From the NCBI GenBank assembly GCA_946183415.1, contig CAMHAM010000001.1:97510-161509 (forward strand): a stretch of 64,000 nt of DNA. Reading direction: 5' to 3'. Positions 8,367 to 17,017 of the stretch are shown here, piece after piece. The notes under the pieces were generated by a model. The model was not told the origin of the DNA. It saw only the letters and a list, made by a program, of their open reading frames with translations, and did not search any database. Position 1 is the stretch's first letter, and the number at the start of each line of letters is the position of its first letter. The stretch comes from an uncultured Prevotella sp. (GTDB taxonomy: Bacteria > Bacteroidota > Bacteroidia > Bacteroidales > Bacteroidaceae). The position numbers and the translations under genes were made by a program.

Positions 8367-8966
8367 ATGATTGAGGTAAAAGATGCTACGATTGCCGTTG
8401 GCGGGAAGACGCTGGCAGAGGGGCTTTCCTTTATGGCAAAGGACGGTCAACTTACCTGTATTACAGGTGCGGAAGGGGTGGGGAAGACCACGCTTCTGCG
8501 CACACTGATTGGCTTTCTGCCTGTCGCTCAGGGCTTTGTCAGTGTCGACGGAGAACTGCTGACAGTCGATTCTGCTCAGGCCTTCCGCTCTCTGATGATT
8601 TATCTGCCACAGGAGATGAGGTTGCTTGCCCATCAGCTCAATCAGCCTTCTTGGCCTGAAAGCGAGGCAGATGAATATGCCGTCTGGAATCAGTTGCTGC
8701 CTCGTGCCTGTCAGCAAGAACAGCCTGAGCCCCTTGCCCCTGAGAAGATTTTTCGTCTGGTGGAAAAGACGCTCAGCGAGGGTCGCGACAGACGGATCAT
8801 CATCGCCGACGAACCTGCTGCCTTTCTCCCAACAGACCTGACGCTGCGCATGCTCGAACTGTTGCGCCGTGAAGCTGCTGAGGGTAAGACGGTCCTGATA
8901 GCCAGTCGCAAGCCTCAGATGATCGAGTATGCCAACCAGGTGATTGAAATGAGGAGTGTGGAGTGA
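8367..8966 (+). CDS. Degenerate ABC transporter ATP-binding protein
   Basis: This 199-aa protein has Walker A (GAEGVGKTT near residue 36), a Q-loop (YLPQEM) and Walker B (RRIIIADEPAAFL near residue 140). The LSGGQ signature is replaced by LSEGRDRR and sits unusually close to Walker B. The H-loop position reads ASRKPQ, without His, and the D-loop is not recognisable. The next gene is a UPF0014-type permease, so the pair resembles YbbL-YbbM (FetA-FetB) systems. Normal ATP-driven transport is doubtful. The stop codon falls inside a GGAGTG-type repeat shared with 49911-49933. Confidence 0.75.
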   Translation: MIEVKDATIAVGGKTLAEGLSFMAKDGQLTCITGAEGVGKTTLLRTLIGFLPVAQGFVSVDGELLTVDSAQAFRSLMIYLPQEMRLLAHQLNQPSWPESEADEYAVWNQLLPRACQQEQPEPLAPEKIFRLVEKTLSEGRDRRIIIADEPAAFLPTDLTLRMLELLRREAAEGKTVLIASRKPQMIEYANQVIEMRSVE

Positions 8967-8973
8967 GGAGTGA
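8951..8973 (+). repeat. GGAGTG-type repeat, copy 1 (gene end and intergenic)
   Basis: This 23-bp stretch of alternating GGAGTG/GGAGTGA units contains the ABC ATPase stop codon. The same 23 bases occur at 49911-49933 and 50118-50140, inside the inositol monophosphatase gene. Confidence 0.75.
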
Positions 8974-8988
8974 GAAATAAATAAGAAT

Positions 8989-9753
8989 ATGAATTCAGAA
9001 ATGATACTGCATATTATTCTCGGGCTGTTCCTGCTGCTGATACCTGCAGGTCTGCTCTATTACTTGGAGCGCAAGATGCTCCGCCCGTTCTTGGTGTCTG
9101 TAGCCCGTATGGGCATACAGTTGTTAGTGCTCTGCCTTGTGGTTTGGGCGCTCTACAAGGTAGGCAGCCCTTGGCTGCTCGCTGTGTGGATGGTGCTGAT
9201 AGCCGTAGGTTCCGGGGGGCTTGTGCTCAAGCGCTGCGGACAGAAAGGGCTGCGCTTGTTGCCTGCTGTTAGTGGTGGTCTGTTGGTGAGTGTTGCTTTC
9301 GTGGCCTTATGGCTGTTGGCTCTCGTGCTGCCCGTCAGGGTGTTCGATCCCCGTTGGTTTGTGCCAGTCACGGGTCTGCTGATGGGGCATGCAGCAGCGA
9401 TGACCATTCGTGGGCTGAGCACCTATCTCTCTGCCCTCAAGACTGATGAACAGCAGTATGAGTTCCTACGTGGCAATGGGCATACCCATTTCAGGGCGTT
9501 GTGCCCTTTCCTGAGTCGCATTCTGGCAGCAGTCATCTCGCCCTCAATGGCCAATCTGCGCGTGCTGGCGCTCACCTCAATGCCCTTGTTGCTTGTAGGT
9601 TTGCTCATGGGCGGACTGTCACCCATGAATGCTTTTGTCGTCATGCTTATGATGACTGTAGCGTGTGTCGCCGTATCAGTTCTTTCGGTGGCTGTTATCG
9701 TCTTGTTCGCTGATCGTATCCTTTTCGATCAGTACGGCAAACTTATATTTTAA
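8989..9753 (+). CDS. ABC permease, UPF0014/YbbM (FetB)-like
   Basis: This 254-aa membrane protein has about seven hydrophobic segments. Its hydrophilic loop AMTIRGLSTYLSALKTDEQQYEFLRGNGHTH is followed by RILAAVISPSMANLRVLALTSMPLLLVGLLMGGLSP. This loop-and-helix pattern is characteristic of UPF0014 permeases, whose E. coli member FetB is linked to iron homeostasis. It lies 22 bases after the ATPase gene. Substrate is unknown here, and because the partner ATPase lacks key motifs the complex may have a changed mechanism. Confidence 0.75.
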   Translation: MNSEMILHIILGLFLLLIPAGLLYYLERKMLRPFLVSVARMGIQLLVLCLVVWALYKVGSPWLLAVWMVLIAVGSGGLVLKRCGQKGLRLLPAVSGGLLVSVAFVALWLLALVLPVRVFDPRWFVPVTGLLMGHAAAMTIRGLSTYLSALKTDEQQYEFLRGNGHTHFRALCPFLSRILAAVISPSMANLRVLALTSMPLLLVGLLMGGLSPMNAFVVMLMMTVACVAVSVLSVAVIVLFADRILFDQYGKLIF

Positions 9754-9764
9754 GTTGTTTTATC

Positions 9765-10574
9765 ATGGAAAAGAATATCGTTTGGATCATGGCTCTGGTG
9801 ATGGTAGTGCTATCATGCAAGGGCCGACAGAATGGCGCGAATGCGCAGGTGGCTGATGCTCTCTATGCGACAAAGAAGGCAAAGACGGTGCGAATGTACG
9901 AGATTCCAGCACCGTTGAAGGACCGTTCGGAACAGATACTATACCGCAAGGGCTATACCACCTCATATAATCAGCAGACGAAGACGCCCAATTGGGTGGC
10001 GTGGCACCTGACAAATGCCCACACCAAAGGCCCTCACCAGCGCAGTCAGGAGGTCTTTGCTGAGGATATGAATGTCAAGAGTCCCCGTGCCACCAACAAT
10101 GACTATTATAACTCGCGCTACGATCGTGGTCACATGTGTCCTGCAGGCGATAATAAGTGGGATCGGCAGGCGATGACCGAGTCGTTCCTCTTTACGAATA
10201 TCTGTCCGCAGAATCACGGCTTGAATAAGTACGAGTGGAATGACCTTGAGATTCTCTGTCGTGAGTGGGCGCAGCGTTATGGTGCCATCGACATTGTCTG
10301 TGGGCCGCTGTTTGGCGCCGCTGATCGTCAGAAGACCATCGGACGTAACAAGGTGTGGGTGCCTGAGTCGTTCTTTAAGGTCATTCTCTGCCGTCAAGGC
10401 AAGGCAAAGGCCATCGGATTCGTCTATCGTAACGAGGGCAAGAAACAGCTGATGGAGGACGCTGTGCGCACAGTTGACGAGATTGAAAGGCTGACGGGGA
10501 TGGACTTCTTCCCTGAGCTCGATGATGCGACGGAGAACCGTGTAGAGGCTCAGGCAAGGCTGAGCGACTGGTGA
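9765..10574 (+). CDS. DNA/RNA non-specific endonuclease, lipoprotein
   Basis: This 269-aa protein begins with a short hydrophobic segment ending VVLSCKG, a lipobox with the lipidated Cys near residue 19. The nuclease domain covers about residues 60-250 and carries YDRGHMCPAGDNKW (the DRGH catalytic motif, His as general base) and NICPQNHGLNKYEWNDLE (the metal-binding Asn region) of the beta-beta-alpha Me family. It probably degrades extracellular or periplasmic nucleic acid from a membrane anchor. It lies 11 bases downstream of the permease gene, with a terminator after it. Confidence 0.9.
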   Translation: MEKNIVWIMALVMVVLSCKGRQNGANAQVADALYATKKAKTVRMYEIPAPLKDRSEQILYRKGYTTSYNQQTKTPNWVAWHLTNAHTKGPHQRSQEVFAEDMNVKSPRATNNDYYNSRYDRGHMCPAGDNKWDRQAMTESFLFTNICPQNHGLNKYEWNDLEILCREWAQRYGAIDIVCGPLFGAADRQKTIGRNKVWVPESFFKVILCRQGKAKAIGFVYRNEGKKQLMEDAVRTVDEIERLTGMDFFPELDDATENRVEAQARLSDW

Positions 10575-10603
10575 AAACGTTAAAAACGCTTAATTAATAG
10601 GTG

Positions 10604-10628
10604 AGCCGAGGTGATGTCTCGGCTTTTC
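10604..10628 (+). terminator. Terminator after the nuclease gene
   Basis: A 7-bp stem AGCCGAG/CTCGGCT (10604-10610 with 10618-10624) is followed by a T run. It ends the ABC-nuclease unit just before the next promoter. Confidence 0.6.
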
Positions 10629-10632
10629 TTTG

Positions 10633-10640
10633 TAATTTTG
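10633..10640 (+). promoter_or_regulatory. Promoter -7 box abutting the nif3-like start
   Basis: TAATTTTG ends 4 bases before the GTG start at 10645. With the usual start point a few bases after the -7 box, the transcript would begin at or near the start codon, so the mRNA may be leaderless. Confidence 0.55.
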
Positions 10641-10644
10641 CAGC

Positions 10645-11430
10645 GTGAAAATAAAAGAAGTGCTGAGCGCCCTTGAACGTTTCGCGCCTCTGCCCTTGCA
10701 GGAAAGTTGGGATAATGCTGGCTTGCAAGTAGGACTGACAGAGACGGAGGTTTCAGGGGCATTATTGTGTTTGGACGTCAACGAACGTATCGTCGACGAG
10801 GCCATTCGTAAGGGGTGCAATCTGATTGTGTCCCACCATCCGCTGCTGTTCAGGGGACTGAAGACCATCAGTGATCTGACTGACGTGCAGCGCACCGTGA
10901 TGAAGGCCATTGAAAACCGTCTCTGCGTGATCTCCATGCATACGAATATGGACAACGCAAAGGGTGGGGTGAACTTCCGTATTGCCCGGAAACTGGGGCT
11001 AAACGATGTGCAGTTCTTTGCTTCCAAGCAGATAGATGGCATCGAGGCGGGTAGTGGTGTTGTAGGTAAGCTTGCCGAGCCTATGGCAGCAGATGATTTC
11101 ATCCTCAAAGTGAAGAAAACCTTCGGGGTGGAGTGTGCGATGTGCAATGAGTTGCTACGCCGTCCTGTCAGAAAGGTTGCCATCTGTGGTGGGGCAGGGG
11201 ATTTCCTGCTCGACGAGGCTCTGAAGACGGGGGCCGACGCTTTTATCACGGGCGAGATGCACTATCATCAGTATTTCGGCTACGAGCAGCAGATCCAGAT
11301 ATGTGTCATTGGTCACTATCAGAGCGAGCAGTTCACGGCAGAGGTCTTTCAGGAAATCATTCAGGAGGCTTGTCCTGACGTGAAAACCTGCATAGCAGAA
11401 ACCTGCACAAATCCCATTTTGTATATTTAA
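10645..11430 (+). CDS. Nif3-like dinuclear metal centre protein
   Basis: This 261-aa protein starts at GTG with KIKEVLSALERFAPLPLQESWDNAGLQVG, the standard Nif3/YbgI opening. Metal-ligand motifs follow: NLIVSHHPLLF (His-His near residue 65), SMHTNMD near residue 100, and near the C-terminus DAFITGEMHYHQ and VIGHYQSEQ. Family members form hexameric toroids with a two-metal site. GTP cyclohydrolase- or phosphatase-like roles have been proposed, but the physiological role is unsettled. It heads a two-gene unit with the zinc-ribbon protein 40 bases downstream, a pairing I recall as common in Bacteroidetes. Confidence 0.9.
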   Translation: MKIKEVLSALERFAPLPLQESWDNAGLQVGLTETEVSGALLCLDVNERIVDEAIRKGCNLIVSHHPLLFRGLKTISDLTDVQRTVMKAIENRLCVISMHTNMDNAKGGVNFRIARKLGLNDVQFFASKQIDGIEAGSGVVGKLAEPMAADDFILKVKKTFGVECAMCNELLRRPVRKVAICGGAGDFLLDEALKTGADAFITGEMHYHQYFGYEQQIQICVIGHYQSEQFTAEVFQEIIQEACPDVKTCIAETCTNPILYI

Positions 11431-11470
11431 ATCATAGAAACATTATATTGTTAAATTGTAAATTAAAGTT

Positions 11471-12325
11471 ATGGCAAAGAAAGATCCTACAGATTTGTCA
11501 GTTGAAGAGAAGCTGAAAACCCTTTACCAGCTTCAGTCTGCTCTCTCGGCTATTGATGAGAAACGAGCATTGCGAGGTGAACTTCCCCTCGAAGTACAGG
11601 ACCTTGAAGACGAGATCGAAGGTCTGACAACGCGTGTTGATAATATCAAGAACGACATCAACGAGTTCCAGAAGGCTGTTTCGCAGAAGAAGGGCGAGAT
11701 TGCCGACGCTGAGGCCAGCGTAGCCCGTTACAAGGCTCAGCTCGATGAGGTGAAGAACAATCGTGAATACGACACTCTGAGCAAAGAAATTGAGTTCCAA
11801 ACACTCGAGATTGAACTCTGCAACAAGAAGATCCGTGAGGCAAACACCCGCATCCAGGAGAAACAGAACGAGCTGGCACTCAACGAGGTAGCCATTAAGG
11901 AGCGCGAGGGCGATTTGGAAATCAAGCGCAACGAGCTTGAGGAGATTATGACAGAGACCCGTGCAGAGGAGGAGAAACTGAAGGAGAAGGTGAAGGATCT
12001 GGAGTCGAAGATCGAGAGCCGTCTGCTCACCTCTTTCAAGCGTATCCGCAAGAACGCACGCAACGGCCTGGGTATCGTCTACGTGCAGCGTGATGCCTGC
12101 GGTGGTTGCTTCAACAAGATTCCGCCCCAGCGTCAGCTCGACATCAAGATGCACAAGAAGATTATCGTGTGCGAGTACTGTGGTCGTATCATGATCGATC
12201 CGGAACTGGCAGGCGTAAAGATTGACAAGGCAACAGGCTCAGAGGAGAAGAAGACGACTCGTAAGCGCGCCATCCGCAAGTCGGCTACCTCGAAGAAGGT
12301 CACCGATGCCAACGATATGGCGTAA
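11471..12325 (+). CDS. Coiled-coil protein with C4 zinc ribbon
   Basis: This 284-aa protein has a long coiled coil (about residues 10-185) and then a zinc ribbon with paired CxxC motifs, DACGGCFNKIP near residue 212 and VCEYCGRIMI near residue 232. This architecture matches the C4-type zinc-ribbon (CT398/DUF164-like) family, thought to be nucleic-acid associated. The last 30 residues are a basic low-complexity tail (KKTTRKRAIRKSATSKK). It is probably co-transcribed with the nif3-like gene. Precise function is unknown. Confidence 0.85.
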   Translation: MAKKDPTDLSVEEKLKTLYQLQSALSAIDEKRALRGELPLEVQDLEDEIEGLTTRVDNIKNDINEFQKAVSQKKGEIADAEASVARYKAQLDEVKNNREYDTLSKEIEFQTLEIELCNKKIREANTRIQEKQNELALNEVAIKEREGDLEIKRNELEEIMTETRAEEEKLKEKVKDLESKIESRLLTSFKRIRKNARNGLGIVYVQRDACGGCFNKIPPQRQLDIKMHKKIIVCEYCGRIMIDPELAGVKIDKATGSEEKKTTRKRAIRKSATSKKVTDANDMA

Positions 12326-12334
12326 TTGCTTGTG

Positions 12335-12784
12335 TCATAGATTTTGGTAGTCTGGGATTTCCTTCAGGAACTCATATTTCTGATTGGCGTAATCCATCTT
12401 GCAGCAATAGTGCTGGAGCCCGTTGCTCACTATCAGGTAATCCACTTTCAGCAGGAGATTGTAGACCGATATCTGGTCGAAAGTCTTCTGCTGAAGTTGT
12501 ATAGTAGGGGCCTTGTATTCGATAATCATCTTGGGCTGTGTTTCCTTATTATATAATAAGGTGTCGCAGCGCAGCCGCTTCTCGCCCATGCGCAGCTCAA
12601 TCTCGTTGCCCATGAGTCCCTGAGGGTATCCCTTGTGGTCGATCAGGAAATGCACGAAATGCTGGCGCACCCATTCTTCAGGCGTCAGTGCCACGTATTT
12701 TCGACGCAAAAAGTCAAAAATCAGTTGTTTATTTTCCCTCTCAACGACTTTTACGGGGTATGGGGGTAGGTTTAATCGATACAT
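12335..12784 (-). CDS. HsdR N-terminal-like nuclease-fold protein
   Basis: The start MYRLNLPPYPVKVVERENKQ (ATG ending at 12784, 149 aa) fits other members better than an ATG 30 bases upstream. The core ELRMGEKRLRCDTLLYNKETQPKMIIEYKAP carries the Asp and Glu-x-Lys pattern of a PD-(D/E)xK nuclease, as in the HSDR_N_2 domain found alone in many Bacteroidetes genomes. There is no helicase, methylase or specificity subunit nearby, so it is not a working type I restriction system. It is transcribed towards the zinc-ribbon gene and divergently from holA. Confidence 0.75.
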   Translation of the reverse strand: MYRLNLPPYPVKVVERENKQLIFDFLRRKYVALTPEEWVRQHFVHFLIDHKGYPQGLMGNEIELRMGEKRLRCDTLLYNKETQPKMIIEYKAPTIQLQQKTFDQISVYNLLLKVDYLIVSNGLQHYCCKMDYANQKYEFLKEIPDYQNL

Positions 12785-12864
12785 TTTTGCAACTTTTGAT
12801 AACTTAGGCCGCATCTCGGAGATAAAAATAATCGAGATTATTTTGTATTTCGCTCGATTTGCAC

Positions 12865-12883
12865 TAACTTTGCAGCAAAGTTA
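12865..12883. promoter_or_regulatory. Palindromic face-to-face -7 boxes upstream of holA
   Basis: TAACTTTGC, one central base, then GCAAAGTTA form a perfect 19-bp palindrome containing a TAACTTTG -7 box on each strand. The plus-strand box (12865-12872) has TTTG at 12842-12845, exactly 19 bp upstream, and serves holA. The minus-strand box could serve the HsdR-like gene but has no clear -33 element. Confidence 0.55.
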
Positions 12884-12906
12884 CACATAATATTCGAAAA
12901 AACATC

Positions 12907-13935
12907 ATGGCTGAGGCTAAAAATATCACTTTTCAGGGTATCATGCACGATTTGCAGGAGCGAAAGTTCGTCCCCGTCTATTATCTGGTGGGCGATGAGC
13001 CCTATTATATCGACCAGATAGCCGATTATATCGCAGAGCATGTTTTGCAGCCTGAGGAGCGTGATTTCAACCAGACGATCCTGTTCGGATCCGACGTGAC
13101 AGCAGCGCAGATAGCCGATACAGCGCGCCGTTATCCGATGATGTCCGAATATCAGGTGCTGATTGTGAAAGAAGCCCAGAATATCAAGAATACAGAGGCC
13201 ATCGAGAAGTATCTGAAGGCTCCGATGAGCTCCACGATTCTTGTGATGTGTCTGAAAAACAGCAAAATCGACGGTAGGAAGAAGGAACTCGTGAAGAATA
13301 TCCAGGCTGCTGGCGTGCTTTTTGAGAGCAATAAGCTGAAGGATCGCGAGCTTCCGGCTTTCATCGAGAAGTATCTGAAGGCCCGTGAGGTGAGCATCGA
13401 CCCCAAATCGACGCAGATGATAGCCGATAACATCGGTTCTGACCTGAGTAGGCTGACGAGTGAGCTCGATAAGGTGATTCTTTCACTGGATCAGAAGGAT
13501 AGGAGAGTGACACCCCAGATTGTGGAGGACCAGATTGGAGTGAGCAAGGAGTTCAATGGATATGAGCTTCGTGATGCCATTGTCAACCGAAATGTGTACA
13601 AAGCAAATCTAATCATCAAATATTTTGACGAAAATCCGAAGGCAGGTAGCATCTACTCATTTCTCCCGATGCTCTTCAATTACTTCCAGAATCTGATGAT
13701 AGCCTTTTATGCACCGAATAATAAGAGCCAAGAGGGGGTTGCTGAGTGGTTGGAATTGCGAAATGCGTGGGCAGCGAAAGAGTATATGACTGGTATGCGA
13801 AACTACTCTGGAATGAAAGTGATGCAGATAATTTCCAAACTACGCGAGATTGATGCGAAAAGTAAGGGTCTCGACAATCCAAATACCCCTCCTGGGGAGC
13901 TGATGAAAGAATTGATTTTTTACATTTTGCACTAA
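12907..13935 (+). CDS. holA: DNA polymerase III subunit delta
   Basis: This 342-aa protein begins with FQGIMHDLQERKFVPVYYLVGDEPYYIDQIADYI, the degenerate P-loop region of delta (YxLxGdExxxI). It then has VLIVKEAQNIKN and the helical collar domain with SDLSRLTSELDKVILSL and the conserved region near NGYELRDAIVNRN. Delta is the wrench of the clamp loader and opens the sliding clamp at the replication fork. It has its own promoter at 12865 and is followed by a long noncoding stretch. Confidence 0.93.
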   Translation: MAEAKNITFQGIMHDLQERKFVPVYYLVGDEPYYIDQIADYIAEHVLQPEERDFNQTILFGSDVTAAQIADTARRYPMMSEYQVLIVKEAQNIKNTEAIEKYLKAPMSSTILVMCLKNSKIDGRKKELVKNIQAAGVLFESNKLKDRELPAFIEKYLKAREVSIDPKSTQMIADNIGSDLSRLTSELDKVILSLDQKDRRVTPQIVEDQIGVSKEFNGYELRDAIVNRNVYKANLIIKYFDENPKAGSIYSFLPMLFNYFQNLMIAFYAPNNKSQEGVAEWLELRNAWAAKEYMTGMRNYSGMKVMQIISKLREIDAKSKGLDNPNTPPGELMKELIFYILH

Positions 13936-14650
13936 TTTAGCCCGATTTCCGTTGCTAGAATTTCTAAAAATAGCGCTTTTCGTGAGCGCTTTTTTAGGCC
14001 TAAATCCCTGTAAAATCAGGGGGTTCAACCAATTTTCGACCCTCCAAAACTCGCGTATTTTCAACTTTCTTTCCCTCTGTCCAGAATACGCGCGAAATGG
14101 TAAATTTCGCCATTTTCAGGAGACTCCGATTTTGCTTTCACTTTCTTTAAGATTTTACTTTCTTAATTTTGATTCTTAAATCCGAATTTGTAGGCAAGCA
14201 AATTTGAGTTTGATAAGGCGATTTTTAAGTTTAGAAATTAAAATCAGTAAAATGATATTTCGGTTTGTATTTGTAAACTTTGTAATTCGTGTTTGTATAT
14301 ACATAAATATTCATAGGTGTTATTATTACAATAACCAATTTAAAACCAATTAGTTATGTGATTTATTGTGATTTTACACCCACATAAATGGACGTTTAGG
14401 TATACAATCTTGCATAATATACCCCCAGTATATATACAAATGTGTAAATACCTATTTTATACCCAGTTAGTTATGCAAAATCCGCTCAAATATAGCTTTG
14501 TAAGGCTTTAGTCATCCGAATTTGCGTTTGTAATTCTAAAGCTAAATATTTAGGTTCTCACCCTTTTGATTTACAAATATAAAACTGCAAACTAAAATTA
14601 TAAAATCTTAAATTCTCTCTACATTTGTTGTTATTCTCAGATTTTTGTTT
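13936..14650 (+). other. AT-rich noncoding region after holA
   Basis: No convincing gene is present. At its left end a hairpin (AGCGCT at 13972-13977 with 13985-13990, flanked by A and T runs) looks like the holA terminator. A weaker stem, CCCTG/CAGGG, lies at 14006-14021. The rest is low-complexity AT-rich sequence with two copies of TTAGTTATG (near 14350 and 14467) and a TAGCTTTG box at 14493-14500. It may be leader or regulatory DNA for the HTH gene at 14712. Confidence 0.5.
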
Positions 14651-14658
14651 TACCTTTG
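14651..14658 (+). promoter_or_regulatory. Promoter -7 box for the small HTH regulator
   Basis: TACCTTTG, with TTG repeats about 20-23 bp upstream (14624-14630), precedes the ATG at 14712 by 53 bases. Confidence 0.5.
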
Positions 14659-14711
14659 TAAACTGAAAGAAAAACGGGTGAAAACACCCCTTAAACACAT
14701 ACGACAAGAAA

Positions 14712-15188
14712 ATGAAGGATCGAATCAGACAGATTATGGAGTCTCAGCACATGACTCAACAGGTGTTTGCTGACTACATCGGCGTGGGTGCAGCCACCCT
14801 TAGTAGCATCTTCAACGATCGCACACGCCCTACCCTCAACATCGTGGAAGCCATCAAAAAGAAAATTCCTAACATCAATACTGATTGGCTGATGTTTGGA
14901 TCTGGCAGTATGTATCAAACTGATCAAGATGCTGACGATGCCCCTTCAGCACCCTCAACAGAGTCTCAACGACCAAGATCGATGATGCTCGATTTTGATT
15001 CGCAAGCCTCGCCTACCCCGATAAATGTCGCTTCACAGTACCAGAATTCCAATAGTGTAAGAAATACACGACCAGAAATTGTTCGTGAAGAGGTAAAAAT
15101 CGTTGACAGACCGCAGCGTCGTGTAATCGAAATCCGCGTCTTCTACGACGATCAGACGTGGGATACTTTCGTGCCAGCCAAGAAATAA
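14712..15188 (+). CDS. Small XRE-type HTH regulator
   Basis: This 158-aa protein has an N-terminal helix-turn-helix (MKDRIRQIMESQHMTQQVFA then GVGAATLSSIFNDRTRPTL) and the following NINTDWLMFGSGSMY segment seen in phage-repressor-like XRE proteins of Bacteroidetes. From about residue 75 on it is low-complexity and Ser/Pro/Gln-rich, ending RRVIEIRVFYDDQTWDTFVP, a short strand-forming tail. There is no peptidase domain. It is a stand-alone gene with its own promoter; targets are unknown. Confidence 0.8.
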   Translation: MKDRIRQIMESQHMTQQVFADYIGVGAATLSSIFNDRTRPTLNIVEAIKKKIPNINTDWLMFGSGSMYQTDQDADDAPSAPSTESQRPRSMMLDFDSQASPTPINVASQYQNSNSVRNTRPEIVREEVKIVDRPQRRVIEIRVFYDDQTWDTFVPAKK

Positions 15189-15190
15189 AT

Positions 15191-15221
15191 TTTGTGGATT
15201 CAAATAAAAGTTGTACCTTTG
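15191..15221 (+). promoter_or_regulatory. Full Bacteroidetes promoter for pyrK-pyrD
   Basis: TTTG at 15191-15194, a 19-bp spacer, then TACCTTTG at 15214-15221 match the Bacteroidetes consensus exactly. It lies 28 bases before the pyrK start and just after the HTH gene stop. Confidence 0.75.
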
Positions 15222-15249
15222 TCGCCGTAATAACAAAGGTACAACATTT

Positions 15250-16026
15250 ATGAAGAAATATTTGCTCGACCTGAGGGTCAAGTCTGTAGAGCAGATTCAT
15301 CAGCGTTATGTGCTGATCAGGCTTACCGACGAACAGCCGCTGCCTGAGATGCTTCCTGGACAGTTTGTCGAAATCCGTGTCGACGGCTCCCCGTCTACCT
15401 TCCTGCGCCGTCCTATATCTATCAATTTTATCGATCGTGAGCACAACGAGCTGTGGCTTTTGGTTGCAGCCGTTGGCGAAGGCACCAAGAAGCTGGCTCA
15501 GCTGCAGCCTGGCGCCCTGCTTAACTGTCTGCTGCCTCTGGGCAATGGGTTCACGATGCCGTCGTCGAGCGACGAGAATATTCTGCTCGTAGGTGGCGGT
15601 GTCGGAGTGGCTCCTTTGCTCTATATGGGTGCCGAGATGGCTGCCAGGGGCTTTGCGCCCACCTTCCTGCTTGGTGCACGCACCGCTAAGGATCTGCTGA
15701 TGCTCGATAATTTTAAAAAGTTCGGGCGCGTGTACGTGACGACCGAGGACGGCTCAGAGGGCGAGAAAGGCTTTGTCACCAATCATTCGCTGCTCCAGAA
15801 GGAGTCGTTCTCCCGTATCGCCACCTGTGGTCCAACACCGATGATGAAGGCCGTTGCCGCTTTCGCTCGTAAGGCTGATGTGGAGTGCGAGGTGTCGCTT
15901 GAGAATCTGATGGCGTGCGGACTTGGTGCCTGTCTCTGTTGCGTGGAGAAGACCACCGAGGGCAATCTGTGTGTGTGCAAGGATGGACCTGTGTTTAATA
16001 TTCGTAAGTTGTTATGGCAAGTTTAG
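15250..16026 (+). CDS. pyrK: Dihydroorotate dehydrogenase electron-transfer subunit
   Basis: The start [20 protein letters not shown] (ATG at 15250, 258 aa) is chosen because the upstream in-frame ATG overlaps the promoter. An FAD-binding domain (LRRPISI, the R-x-x-S flavin motif) is followed by an NAD-binding domain ([16 protein letters not shown]). A [2Fe-2S] cluster site sits in the tail, with four Cys in [27 protein letters not shown]. PyrK passes electrons from NADH to PyrD, the next gene, which overlaps it by 13 bases. Confidence 0.94.
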   Translation: MKKYLLDLRVKSVEQIHQRYVLIRLTDEQPLPEMLPGQFVEIRVDGSPSTFLRRPISINFIDREHNELWLLVAAVGEGTKKLAQLQPGALLNCLLPLGNGFTMPSSSDENILLVGGGVGVAPLLYMGAEMAARGFAPTFLLGARTAKDLLMLDNFKKFGRVYVTTEDGSEGEKGFVTNHSLLQKESFSRIATCGPTPMMKAVAAFARKADVECEVSLENLMACGLGACLCCVEKTTEGNLCVCKDGPVFNIRKLLWQV

Positions 16027-16919
16027 GAGTAAAGATCAATGATTTAAAGCTGAAGAACCCCGTGATGACCGCATCGGGCACCTTTGGCTACGGACTGGAG
16101 TTTGCCGACCTTGTGCCCCTCGATGGCATCGGCGGCATCATCGTCAAGGGCACTACCCTTCGTCCCCGTGAGGGCAATGATTACCCCCGTATGGCTGAGA
16201 CTGCCAGCGGCATGCTCAATTGCGTGGGGCTTCAGAACAAGGGCGTCGATTATTTCTGTGAGCACATCTATCCGCAGATTAAGGACATCGACACCAATAT
16301 GATTGTCAACGTCAGTGGTTCGTTGCCCGACGACTACGCTGAGTGCGCCGCCCGCATCGATGCGCTCGACGGGATTCCGGCCATCGAGCTCAACATCTCC
16401 TGCCCTAATGTGAAGGATGGCGGCATGGCCTTTGGCGTCACCTGTGCAGGTGCTTCGAGTGTGGTGAAGGCCGTCCGCGAGCGTTATCACAAGACGCTCA
16501 TCGTAAAGCTCTCTCCCAATGTGACGGATATCACCGAGATAGCCCGGGCCGTCGAGGCTGAGGGCGCCGACAGCGTGTCGCTCATCAATACGCTGATGGG
16601 AATGGCCATCGACATTGAGAAGCGCCGTAAGGTGCTGTCGATAGGCACGGGCGGACTTTCCGGTCCCGCTGTGAAGCCTGTAGCCCTTCGTATGGTGTAT
16701 CAGGTGGCCAAGTCGGTGAAGATCCCCGTGATCGGATTGGGAGGCATCTGCTCTGCCAAGGATGCCATCGAGTTCCTGATGGCCGGAGCCACAGCCATCG
16801 AGATCGGTACCGCCAATTTCCTCGATCCCGCTGTCAGCATCAAGGTGCGTGACGGCATCAACTCGTGGCTCGACGCTCACGGCTGCCATTCCGTCCAGGA
16901 GATCATCGGTGCCCTGTAA
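16014..16919 (+). CDS. pyrD: Dihydroorotate dehydrogenase, class 1B
   Basis: This 301-aa TIM-barrel flavoenzyme starts [27 protein letters not shown]. The FMN-binding and catalytic segments are [13 protein letters not shown] with a nearby Cys (GVTCAGAS, the class 1 base), [11 protein letters not shown], and [29 protein letters not shown]. It oxidises dihydroorotate to orotate in pyrimidine synthesis, using NAD through PyrK. The 13-base overlap with pyrK implies translational coupling. Confidence 0.95.
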   Translation: MASLGVKINDLKLKNPVMTASGTFGYGLEFADLVPLDGIGGIIVKGTTLRPREGNDYPRMAETASGMLNCVGLQNKGVDYFCEHIYPQIKDIDTNMIVNVSGSLPDDYAECAARIDALDGIPAIELNISCPNVKDGGMAFGVTCAGASSVVKAVRERYHKTLIVKLSPNVTDITEIARAVEAEGADSVSLINTLMGMAIDIEKRRKVLSIGTGGLSGPAVKPVALRMVYQVAKSVKIPVIGLGGICSAKDAIEFLMAGATAIEIGTANFLDPAVSIKVRDGINSWLDAHGCHSVQEIIGAL

Positions 16920-17017
16920 TTGCGATGGAGGTCCCCACCTAAACAAGTCGGCTACGATCGCCTGCGTAGTCGGCTACGATTGGCAATCAGCTTCCCAACG
17001 ACCGCCGATCGGCTGTG

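Noticed and set aside
15211..15249. A 13-codon N-terminal extension of pyrK
   Set aside because: The extension lies within the promoter (TACCTTTG at 15214-15221), so it would not be transcribed.
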